Positions 1 to 6,710 of a stretch of 42,665 nt of DNA are shown in pieces (position 1 is the stretch's first letter; the number at the start of each line of letters is the position of its first letter). The stretch is taken from contig DATDMG010000445.1 in the NCBI GenBank assembly GCA_036518955.1, positions 1 through 42,665 of the forward strand, in the 5' to 3' direction. Position numbers and translations under genes: made by a program. Source of the DNA: DATDMG01 sp036518955 (GTDB lineage Bacteria > Actinomycetota > Actinomycetes > Actinomycetales > Kineosporiaceae). Under the pieces are notes generated by a model. The model worked only from the letters and a program-made list of their open reading frames with translations. It searched no databases and was not told where the DNA came from.

Positions 1-662
1 TAGGGTCCGGTGCACACCACGCCGGTGTCCGGGCTGCCGAACGCCTGCCCCTTGGCCACCGCGAACCGCTGCTCCACGACCGCCCCGGCGAGGGTGCCGA
101 GGACGACGGGGAAGGTCGGGGCCGGCGAGCGGAAGGTGATCGTCACCGTGTTCGGGTCGGTCGCGGTGATCGCCTTGACCGCGGCGAACCAGAACGCGTA
201 GTTGGACCCCACCTTGGGGTCGAGGTTGCGGTTGAGGCTGAAGGCGACGTCCGCGGCCGTCATCGGTGCGCCGTCGGAGAACCGCACGCCCGGTCGCAGG
301 TTCAGCACCAGCGTGGTGGGGTCGGTGAACGTGAACGACCGGGCCAGCCCGGGGGAGAGCGAGTAGTCGGCCGCGACCCGCAGCAGCGGCTCGCAGATGT
401 TCGGGATCGCCGTCTCCTCCGGGTAGTCCGCCAGCTTGACCGGGTCAAGGCTGATCAGCGGACGGTAGTCGCCCGACCAGGTGACGGCGTCGACGTCCTT
501 GGTGGCCGCGCCGGTGGACACCTGCCTGCCGATGGGCGAGACGGCGGCCCCGGTGCGGACCGGATTCGACGAGCCGGAGGCGCCGCAGGCGGACAGCGTG
601 AGCAGTGCGAGGCCGGCGAGACCGGTGCCGGCGAGGTTCCGGGCGCTTCGGGAGGGTGCCAT
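1..662 (-). CDS. ABC transporter substrate-binding lipoprotein, SBP_bac_5 (oligopeptide/dipeptide) family, C-terminus cut by window edge
   Basis: The first ~220 residues of an extracytoplasmic solute-binding protein are present; the rest lies left of the window. The start at 660-662 follows a GAAGGGG ribosome-binding site. A hydrophobic signal peptide ends in the lipobox LSAC (Cys26), so the mature protein should be a lipid-anchored receptor. Family signatures are the N-terminal ICEPLL stretch, FTFTDPTTLVLNLRPGVRFSDG and MTAADVAFSLNR, the usual 'parameters of the SBP_5 fold'. Family members deliver peptides, nickel, amides or opines to an ABC permease, which would be encoded further left. It lies 99 bp downstream of the amidohydrolase on the same strand, so the imported ligand may be that enzyme's substrate (inference). 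Family call is confident; ligand unknown. Confidence 0.88.
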   Translation of the reverse strand, partial: MAPSRSARNLAGTGLAGLALLTLSACGASGSSNPVRTGAAVSPIGRQVSTGAATKDVDAVTWSGDYRPLISLDPVKLADYPEETAIPNICEPLLRVAADYSLSPGLARSFTFTDPTTLVLNLRPGVRFSDGAPMTAADVAFSLNRNLDPKVGSNYAFWFAAVKAITATDPNTVTITFRSPAPTFPVVLGTLAGAVVEQRFAVAKGQAFGSPDTGVVCTGP

Positions 663-710
663 GGCTACCCCTTCGGGTATCAGGAGGTGGTCGGGTGGAG
701 GACGCGAGTG

Positions 711-740
711 GTGCGGGTGCGGGTGCGGGTGCGGGTGCGG
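711..740. repeat. Hexanucleotide tandem repeat (GTGCGG)x5
   Basis: Five perfect copies of GTGCGG lie in the 99-bp gap between the amidohydrolase stop and the binding-protein start. On the transcribed (minus) strand they read CCGCAC repeats about 50 nt ahead of the start codon. Copy number could vary by slippage and alter the leader length; that is inference only. Confidence 0.8.
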
Positions 741-761
741 GGTGTGCGGTACGACCTGTGG

Positions 762-2450
762 TCAGTCGGCGAGGTGGACGGGAAGCCCGTCGACATAGGT
801 GCGGTGCACCCGGGCCAGCCCGATGTGCTGGCGCGGGCCGTCGAACGGGTCACGGTCGAGGACGACGAGATCGGCGGACATCCCCTCCCGGATGGTGCCG
901 GTGAGGTGCTCGACCCGGTTCACCCAGGCCGACCCGGCAGTGTAGGCGGCGAGGGCGGCCGCCAGCGGCAGGGACTGCTCGCCGTCCAGCGGTGCGGTGT
1001 CCGCCGGCGCGTGAGCGTTCACGCGGTTCACCGCCACGTGGATGCCGGAGATCGGATCGGGGCTGGTGACCGGCCAGTCGCTGCCCATCACGATCGTGGC
1101 GCCGTCACGGTACAGGTCCCCGAACGGGTACAGCCAGGCGGTGCGTTCCGGGCCCAGGAAGGGGATCGTCAGGACGTCGATCTGGGGGTCGTGGCAGGCC
1201 CACAGCGGCTGCAGGTTCGCCGCGGCGCCGACCGCGCGGAACCGCCGGACGTCGTCCGGGTGCACGATCTGCAGGTGGGCGAGGTGGTGGCGCCCGCTGC
1301 TCGGCCCGTTCGCCTCCCGGGCCGCCTCGATGGCGTCGAGGACGTCGCGGACGGCGCGGTCGCCCAAGGCGTGGTAATGGACGTCGAACCCGGCGGCGTC
1401 CAGGGCGACCGTCACCTGGCGGAGGGTATCGCGGTCCAGGAAGCTGATCCCGAGGTTGTCGGTCGGGTGGCCGCACGGGTCCAGGTAGGGCTCCAGCACC
1501 GCGGCCGTGAACGTCTCGACCACGCCGTCCTGCATCACCTTGACGCTGTGCACCCGGTACCGGTCACCGGCCTCCTCGGCCTCGCGGCGCGCTGCCTGCA
1601 ACCGGTCGATCTGGGCGGGGATCTCCGTCAGCGGGCAGCCGCGGTTCCACCACAGCGCCCCCGACACGCGTGCCGTCAACCAGCCCTCCTCCTGCGCCCT
1701 CAGGTACGAGGCGTGAACCGACGCCTTCCCCGGTCCGCCGTCCACCCGGACCAGGGCATCCTGCCAGCCGACCACGCCCAGGCTGTGCAGGTGGCGGAGC
1801 GCCTCGCGCAGCCCGTCGTCGTACTCCTCCTGGGTGTCGGCCGGGAGGAAGCGGGCGAGCAGGTCCATCGCGCCCTCGTGCAGCACTCCGCTGGGTGCGC
1901 CGTCCGGGCCGCGCTCGATCCGCCCGTCGGCCGGGTCGGGGGTGTCCGGGCCGATTCCGGCCAGGCGCAGCGCGGCCGAGTTGACCCACGCCGAATGGTG
2001 ATCGCGGTTGGGCAGGAACACGGGCCGGTCGGCCACCACCGCGTCCAGGGCCTCGCCGGACGGCACCCCGGACTCGAACGCGTCCATCGCCCAGCCGCCG
2101 CCCAGGATCCAGGGCCGCTCGGGATGCCGGCGTGCGTAGGCCCCGATCGCAGCCAGGTACTCGGCGGCGCCGTGGACTCCGGTCAGGTCGCACCGGCCGC
2201 GTTCCAGGCCGCCCATCACCGGGTGCGCGTGCGCGTCCACGAAGCCGGGGGCCAGCAGCCGACCCCCGAGGTCGACCACCTCGTCGGCGCCGGCCAGGTA
2301 GGGGCGGACGGCGTCGTCGCCGCCGACCGCGACCACGCGCCCACCGGCGACGGCGACGGCCTGCGCCCAGCTGCGGGCGGCGTCCGCGGTGAAGACGTGC
2401 CCGTTGCGGAACACCGTGACCGGGGCCTGCTGGCCTGGTGGCAGCGCCAT
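762..2450 (-). CDS. YtcJ-like amidohydrolase (Amidohydro_3 family)
   Basis: 562 aa, a metal-dependent hydrolase of the amidohydrolase superfamily (YtcJ/NfdA-like, acting on N-substituted formamides or other amides). Visible landmarks are the metal-binding HxH in FVDAHAHP (His74, His76), the VKVMQDGVVETFTAA strand, HYHALGDRAV and HLAHLQIVHPDD with further metal histidines, and the C-terminal metal Asp in MGSDWPVTSPDP. The size is normal for the family. ATG at 2450 is preferred because AGGAGG lies 9 nt upstream; an in-frame ATG at 2459 sits directly against that ribosome site. No signal peptide, so it should be cytoplasmic. It is divergent from a TetR gene and followed by an ABC binding protein, consistent with uptake and hydrolysis of an amide-like compound induced through TetR (inference). 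The substrate cannot be read from the sequence. Confidence 0.9.
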   Translation of the reverse strand: MALPPGQQAPVTVFRNGHVFTADAARSWAQAVAVAGGRVVAVGGDDAVRPYLAGADEVVDLGGRLLAPGFVDAHAHPVMGGLERGRCDLTGVHGAAEYLAAIGAYARRHPERPWILGGGWAMDAFESGVPSGEALDAVVADRPVFLPNRDHHSAWVNSAALRLAGIGPDTPDPADGRIERGPDGAPSGVLHEGAMDLLARFLPADTQEEYDDGLREALRHLHSLGVVGWQDALVRVDGGPGKASVHASYLRAQEEGWLTARVSGALWWNRGCPLTEIPAQIDRLQAARREAEEAGDRYRVHSVKVMQDGVVETFTAAVLEPYLDPCGHPTDNLGISFLDRDTLRQVTVALDAAGFDVHYHALGDRAVRDVLDAIEAAREANGPSSGRHHLAHLQIVHPDDVRRFRAVGAAANLQPLWACHDPQIDVLTIPFLGPERTAWLYPFGDLYRDGATIVMGSDWPVTSPDPISGIHVAVNRVNAHAPADTAPLDGEQSLPLAAALAAYTAGSAWVNRVEHLTGTIREGMSADLVVLDRDPFDGPRQHIGLARVHRTYVDGLPVHLAD

Positions 2451-2467
2451 GGGAGGCATCCTCCTTC

Positions 2468-2511
2468 GTTCGGGCCTTTGTCGAGCCTTGTTCGAGCCTT
2501 GTTCGAGCCTT
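2468..2511. repeat. Four tandem 11-bp repeats in the amidohydrolase leader
   Basis: Units at 2468-2478, 2479-2489, 2490-2500 and 2501-2511; the last two are identical (GTTCGAGCCTT) and the first two differ by one or two bases. The array lies in the predicted 5' untranslated leader, directly upstream of the AGGAGG ribosome site. The 11-bp period is about one helical turn, so it could bind a protein on one DNA face, or act in the RNA. No function is established. Confidence 0.85.
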
Positions 2512-2607
2512 TTTCCGACGCAGGTAGATCCCGGTCCCCCGCGGTGGATGTCAGGCTCGGTGTCGGGCACGGACCTGCTGGCGGCCTCAGGTGCACCCGT
2601 CAGGAGG

Positions 2608-2636
2608 ATTAGAGCTTGCACCAAGGCAGTTGTCAA
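2608..2636 (-). promoter_or_regulatory. Predicted sigma-70-type promoter of the amidohydrolase operon
   Basis: On the minus strand a perfect TTGACA -35 box (2636-2631) is followed after exactly 17 nt by TCTAAT (2613-2608), five of six matches to TATAAT. The -35 box lies inside the 21-bp palindrome at 2629-2649, so a bound repressor would block polymerase. The predicted start near 2601 gives a leader of about 150 nt. Confidence 0.7.
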
Positions 2637-2649
2637 CGACGTTGACAAC
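2629..2649. promoter_or_regulatory. Perfect 21-bp palindromic operator, probable TetR site
   Basis: Two 10-bp arms, GTTGTCAACG and CGTTGACAAC, flank a central A with no mismatch. The site lies between the divergent amidohydrolase and TetR genes, 58 bp from the TetR start, and covers the predicted -35 box of the amidohydrolase promoter. Size, symmetry and position are typical for an autoregulatory TetR operator; binding by this TetR is inference. Confidence 0.8.
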
Positions 2650-2707
2650 GCAGAGATGTTACGATTGACGTTCAGGATCACCAGTCGGTACCGGCCGGGA
2701 GGGAAGC

Positions 2708-3517
2708 GTGAGCGTGGCGCAGCGAAAATCCGGGCATCCCCCTGGCACTCAGTCCGCCGCCGGAAGCGTCGACAACGGCTCGATGACCGGCCGGCGCCGG
2801 CGTGCGGGTCGGCCGGCGGAGGGGCGGACCGAACGTTCCGCCCGGTCCGGTGCGCGCCGGGCCCGGTCCGTCTCCCTGAGCCCGGAGATCATCATCGAGC
2901 GAGCCCTGGAACTGACCGAGCGCGAGGGTGCACCGGCCCTGACCATGCGCCGGCTGGGCGAGGAGCTCGGGGTCGACCCGACGGCCGTCTACCGGTACTT
3001 CCGGGACAAGGACGAGTTGATCCTGGCCTGCATGGACCGCATCATCGAGAACGTCTACGCCGCCGTCCAACCGCAGCTGGACGTCGCCGACTGGCGTGGG
3101 TTGCTCCGGGCCGTGGCCGACCAGACCTGGCGCACCTGTGCGGCCCACCCGGCCATCTACTTCCTGGCCTTCTCCCGCACGACCGGGGGGCCGGGGGAGC
3201 GCAAGATGGTCGAGCTGCTGCTCTCGACGCTGTCGGCCGCCGGGCTCGGCCCGGCCCAGGCCGTGCTGCACTACCGCGTCTTCGTCGACTCCATGCTCGC
3301 GATGACCGGCATGAAGGCCGCCTGGCACAGCCTCGAACCGAGCCTCCAGGAGAAGGACAGGAGCGCCTGGACGAGGATCTACGCGATCCTCCCCTGGGAG
3401 GAGTACCCGGCCGCCCGCGCCCACTCCGGCCAGCTCGCCGCGGTGACGGAGCGGGAGATCTACATGTCGGTCACCGATTCCGTGATCAGCTTGATCGAGG
3501 CCGCCCTGGGCGAGTGA
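2708..3517 (+). CDS. TetR family transcriptional regulator
   Basis: 269 aa. GTG start with GGGAGGG just upstream. The first ~55 residues are basic and Arg-rich and unlikely to be folded; an in-frame ATG at 2783 is an alternative start. The TetR_N helix-turn-helix follows: IIERALELTEREG, then LTMRRLGEELGVDPTAVYRYF, then KDELILACMD, ordered as helices 1-4 of the family. The remaining ~150 residues form the all-helical ligand-binding domain (TetR_C type), which varies and does not reveal the effector. It is divergent from the amidohydrolase/binding-protein genes across a perfect palindrome, so it most likely represses them and itself until a substrate-related ligand binds. Confidence 0.92.
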   Translation: MSVAQRKSGHPPGTQSAAGSVDNGSMTGRRRRAGRPAEGRTERSARSGARRARSVSLSPEIIIERALELTEREGAPALTMRRLGEELGVDPTAVYRYFRDKDELILACMDRIIENVYAAVQPQLDVADWRGLLRAVADQTWRTCAAHPAIYFLAFSRTTGGPGERKMVELLLSTLSAAGLGPAQAVLHYRVFVDSMLAMTGMKAAWHSLEPSLQEKDRSAWTRIYAILPWEEYPAARAHSGQLAAVTEREIYMSVTDSVISLIEAALGE

Positions 3518-3553
3518 GCGGCCCGCCCGCCCGTGGGGCTGACTCCCTTCTTA

Positions 3554-3598
3554 CGCCCGACCTGGGCCCGCCTCAGCCGGACAGGCCCAGGTCGGGCG
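3554..3598. terminator. Bidirectional hairpin between convergent genes
   Basis: A perfect 15-bp stem (3554-3568 with 3584-3598, arm CGCCCGACCTGGGCC) encloses a 15-nt loop. It sits between the ends of the TetR gene and the phosphoesterase gene; its right arm overlaps the last codons of the phosphoesterase. There is no clear T-tract, which is common for actinobacterial terminators. Confidence 0.65.
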
Positions 3599-4682
3599 CG
3601 AGGGAGTCGGCCTGGGCTGCGCAGCCCAACGGGGTGAGCCCGAGGACGTCCTGCGTCGTCCGGAGCAGATGGCACTGGGTGATCGGACGCGAGATCGTCC
3701 GTCCGTGCAGGAGGGGAGACACCGCCAGCAGCGGGATGTGGTTGCTGTGCCGGTCGCCCTCGTCCCAGCTGATGAAGATGATCAGCCGGCCTGCTCGGTA
3801 GTCCGGGCCGGCCATGATCTGGCCCATCCACGTCCGGAGCCATCGGTCACCGCTCGTGACCAGGTTGTCGTCCGGACAGCCGTTGCCGCCGTGCATGTCG
3901 TGGCATTCGTCCGGGGTGACGAAGCCGTAGGCGGGCAGGGTGCCGGCGGCGAGGTCGTCGTGCAGGGCACCGGCGGTGTCGGTGCCCAGCGGCACCATCG
4001 AGGCGCCGCAGCGGCCGGCCTCGCTCAGGTAGTACGCGGCGGGCGCGTGCCGGACGAGGAAGTGCCCGCTGTTCCGCCGCTCACAGGGGCCCGGCATCGA
4101 CTCAGCGTAGTTCCGCCACTCCCGGCCGGAGGCAGCCACCTGCTGGAAGACATTGTCCCCCGCGATCGGGTGCGCTGAGGGGTCCGCGTCGTCACACACA
4201 CCATACCGGTCACCGCTGGTCATCAGCAGGTAGGCGGCCAGCGACGGGCAGGCGGTGGGATACCCGGCGTCCATCGCGGTCGCCGTGGCGAAGTCGTGGG
4301 CCAGCGAGTCCAGGTACGGGGCATTCCCGCTGCCGATCACCGATCCGTAGGTCTCGTTCTCCATCGCGATCACCAGGACCTTGGTGGGTACCTGGCGGGA
4401 GGGCGTCGTCCCGGGGACGCCGCCGGTGGCCGGGGAGGCGGCTCCGGCGGACGGCGCGGTTCCCCCGGCCGTCGCACCGGCGGTGCCCCGGGCCGTCCCC
4501 GCGGTGGTGGCGGGCGCTGACGGTGCGCCCGACGGCGGTGAACCGGCGGTGCAGGCCGACAGCGCAGCGAGGAGGAGCGCGGCGAGCAGGGCGGCGCTGG
4601 CCCGGCTCGGGCGAGGCGGCCGTCGGGGTCGACGCACCCGGCCGACGGCCGGGTGGGGACGGCGCGGTACGGCGTGGATCAC
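3573..4682 (-). CDS. Secreted phosphoesterase lipoprotein (acid phosphatase / phospholipase C-like, PF04185 type)
   Basis: 369 aa. GTG start at 4682 with GAGGAG seven bases upstream. A basic N-terminus and hydrophobic core (ALLAALLLAALSAC) end in a lipobox, Cys44. A ~45-residue Ala/Gly/Thr/Pro linker follows, then a phosphoesterase domain: VLVIAMENETYGSVIG (metal-binding Glu/Asn of the family), NAPYLDSLA, YPTACPSLAAYLLMTSG (position of the nucleophile region), GHFLVRHAPAAYY, and a C-terminal FISWDEGDRHSNHIPLL carrying metal-binding Asp/Glu and His. Members cleave phosphomonoesters or phospholipid head groups outside the cell. It would act at the membrane surface, releasing phosphate. It is transcribed alone or behind the AI-2E-type gene, 20 bp upstream on the same strand. 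Confidence 0.88.
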   Translation of the reverse strand: MIHAVPRRPHPAVGRVRRPRRPPRPSRASAALLAALLLAALSACTAGSPPSGAPSAPATTAGTARGTAGATAGGTAPSAGAASPATGGVPGTTPSRQVPTKVLVIAMENETYGSVIGSGNAPYLDSLAHDFATATAMDAGYPTACPSLAAYLLMTSGDRYGVCDDADPSAHPIAGDNVFQQVAASGREWRNYAESMPGPCERRNSGHFLVRHAPAAYYLSEAGRCGASMVPLGTDTAGALHDDLAAGTLPAYGFVTPDECHDMHGGNGCPDDNLVTSGDRWLRTWMGQIMAGPDYRAGRLIIFISWDEGDRHSNHIPLLAVSPLLHGRTISRPITQCHLLRTTQDVLGLTPLGCAAQADSLAPDLGLSG

Positions 4683-4702
4683 TGGGCGTCTCCTCGGCCG
4701 GC

Positions 4703-5974
4703 TCAGCTGTCGGCCTCGGGGACCGCGGGTTCAGCGGGGTGCGGGACCACGGGGACCGCGGGTTCAGCGAGGTGCGGGACCACGGGGACCACGGGGACCA
4801 CGGGTTCGGCCGCGCCGGCCCGCTCCGGCGCTTCGCCGGGTTCGGCGGCCAGTGCCGGGACCAACTCGTGCCGTCGTCCGTACGTGTCCAACACGGCCAC
4901 CGCCGCTGCCGCCAGCGGGATCCCGATCAGCGCTCCGACCGGGCCCCAGAGCCCGGCGCCGACGAAGACGGACGCCAGCGCGATGCCGGAGTTGACGTCC
5001 ATCGTCCGGCGACTGATCCGCGGCGTGAACAGGTAGGTCTCGATCTGCTGGTAGATCGCGGCGAACAGCAGGATCCACAGGCCGGTCAGGGGGGAGGTGA
5101 AGATGACGAACAGCACCGGGACGACGATCCCGATGTACGTACCGAGAACGGGCACGAACTGGGCCAGGAGCCCGACGAGCAGAGCCAGCGGCAGCCAGTA
5201 CGGCACCCCGACGACGTAGAAGAAGACGCCGTGGAAGACCGCCGACAAGCCGGCGAGCTCCAGCTTCGACATCACGTACCCGCCGGTCTTGGTCACCGCG
5301 ATGTCCCAGACGGTCACGAACACGGACTGGTGGGCGGGCGGTAGCCAGGACCCGATGGTCCTGCGCACCCGCGGCCCGTCGACCGCCAGGTACAGCGCGA
5401 AGACGAGGAACGTGACGACGTCCAGCAACCCGTTCAGCAACGAGGAGACCACTCCGAGGACGCCGCCGGCGAGATTGGAGGCGGTGCTGGCGACCTGCTC
5501 GGGCGTCAGGCTCAGCCGCGCCACGATGGTGTCTGCGTTGATCGTGAGTGAGAAGGTGCGGTTCACCCAGCTGATCACCTCGGTGACCGTGACCGGCAGG
5601 GCCTGCACCAGCTGGGAGGTCTGGTCGAAGAAGACGTTGCCGAAGACGACGCCGAGCAGGATGGCCGCCACCGCGACGACGCCGCCGACGAGCCCGGCGG
5701 CGGCGCCCCGGGGCAGCCCCCGCCGGGCCAGGCCGGCGACCGGCGGCTCCATCGCCATCGCCGCCAGCCAGGACAGCAGCAGCAGGAACAGGAAGTCGCT
5801 GACCGCGTGGAAGACCCACAGCGCGACCAGCCAGGCCGTGACGATGACCAGGATCGAGACGACCGAGCGCCGCAGCGCACGCGGCTCGAGGGCGATCGTC
5901 ATCACCGGGGTCCGGGCCGGTGTCGGACCGGCCGATCCACCCGGAGGAGTGTCCGGCGGGCGCTCACTGAACAT
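4703..5974 (-). CDS. AI-2E family (PerM/YhhT) integral membrane transporter
   Basis: 423 aa. ATG at 5974 with GGGAGG about 8 nt upstream. About eight membrane segments are visible: the N-terminal pair SILVIVTAWLVALWVF and FLFLLLLSWLAAM, a third (AAGLVGGVVAVAAILLGVVFG), then after an extracytoplasmic region of about 75 residues the segments around VVSSLLNGLLDVVTFLVFALYLAVDGPRV and the family core with PYWLPLALLVGLLAQFVPVLGTYIGIVVP and SGIALASVFVGAGLWGPVGALIGIPLAA. Family members have been linked to autoinducer-2 export, Na+/H+ antiport and other solutes; substrate here is unknown. The last ~60 residues form a soluble tail with imperfect AEPAVPVVPH repeats encoded by 33-bp tandem DNA repeats. 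Confidence 0.9.
   Translation of the reverse strand: MFSERPPDTPPGGSAGPTPARTPVMTIALEPRALRRSVVSILVIVTAWLVALWVFHAVSDFLFLLLLSWLAAMAMEPPVAGLARRGLPRGAAAGLVGGVVAVAAILLGVVFGNVFFDQTSQLVQALPVTVTEVISWVNRTFSLTINADTIVARLSLTPEQVASTASNLAGGVLGVVSSLLNGLLDVVTFLVFALYLAVDGPRVRRTIGSWLPPAHQSVFVTVWDIAVTKTGGYVMSKLELAGLSAVFHGVFFYVVGVPYWLPLALLVGLLAQFVPVLGTYIGIVVPVLFVIFTSPLTGLWILLFAAIYQQIETYLFTPRISRRTMDVNSGIALASVFVGAGLWGPVGALIGIPLAAAAVAVLDTYGRRHELVPALAAEPGEAPERAGAAEPVVPVVPVVPHLAEPAVPVVPHPAEPAVPEADS
4721..4804. repeat. 33-bp and 9-bp tandem repeats encoding the Pro/Val tail of the AI-2E family protein
   Basis: Two 33-bp units (4721-4753 and 4754-4786) differ at one base and are followed by two GACCACGGG 9-mers. All lengths are multiples of three, so copy-number change keeps the reading frame and only lengthens or shortens the (AEPAVPVVPH)-type tail. 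Confidence 0.85.
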
Positions 5975-6078
5975 AGCTCTCCCTCCCCCTGCGCGGGGTT
6001 CCCCGACACCCTCCAGCATGAGCAGGGCGGACGTCCAACGTACGACGGCCGCAGCTCCCGCGCGTCGAGAGGTGGTGG

Positions 6079-6675
6079 TCAGCGCGGCGGCGCGTCGAGG
6101 TCGCCCTCGACCGCGGTGGGGGATCCGGCCTCGTCGTCCGCGCCGGTCCGGCGATCCCGGGACGGGCCGGGAGCGTGCGGTGGCTGGATGCCCAGTCGCG
6201 CCGCTTCGCGCAGCAGCTGGGGGGTGATCGGGTCGGGCTTGCGGCGGCCCCGGTGGATCATGCGGCGCTCGGTCTCGCTGAGCGCGTCGGCCAGCGTCTG
6301 CCGGACCCGCTCCTCGGCTTCCGCGGCGGCCCGGCCCCGGGTGGTGGACGCCGCGGGTCCGGCCGGTTCCTCGTCACCGGCCGGGAACGGCTCGGCGATC
6401 CCGTCGGGGAGCGGCGGGAGGGTCTCCCCGTGGTGCCGGGCGGCCCAGGCCAGCAGCTGGGACCCGACCAGGTGAGGACTCACCGCGCCGCACGCGCACA
6501 CCAGATGGCCACCGCGGGCCTCGCCACGCAGGACCGCGGCGCACTGTCCGCAGGAGGCGGGCCTGGTCTGTTCGGTGCACCGGTGGCCGTGACGGCGCAC
6601 CACGCGGGCGAGGGTGGCGGCTGCCAGGGCCGCCCCGATGGCGATGATCCCCAGCGCGGGGAGCAGCAGGCTCAT
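6079..6675 (-). CDS. Small single-pass membrane protein with Cys-rich (zinc-ribbon-like) motif
   Basis: 198 aa, not recognised as a named family. ATG at 6675 has GAGAAGGAG about 7 nt upstream. One N-terminal membrane segment (LLLPALGIIAIGAALAAATLARVV) is followed by cysteines at 33, 42, 45, 60 and 62: CGQC and CAC with a spacing that could hold one zinc ion. The second half is charged and likely cytoplasmic, with a helix AEAEERVRQTLADALSETERRM and LTPQLLREAARLGIQPP-like text that could be a short interaction motif. It lies 35 bp downstream of the acyltransferase stop on the same strand, so it is probably co-transcribed with the polysaccharide genes. Function unknown. Confidence 0.7.
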   Translation of the reverse strand: MSLLLPALGIIAIGAALAAATLARVVRRHGHRCTEQTRPASCGQCAAVLRGEARGGHLVCACGAVSPHLVGSQLLAWAARHHGETLPPLPDGIAEPFPAGDEEPAGPAASTTRGRAAAEAEERVRQTLADALSETERRMIHRGRRKPDPITPQLLREAARLGIQPPHAPGPSRDRRTGADDEAGSPTAVEGDLDAPPR

Positions 6676-6710
6676 CGATGGCTCCTTCTCCAGGGCGGGT
6701 AGCCGGTGGG

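Noticed and set aside
687..2612. Long open frame on the plus strand opposite the amidohydrolase
   Set aside because: Arg/Gly/Val/Asp-rich text without motifs, produced by the GC-biased codon pattern of the real gene; no ribosome site.
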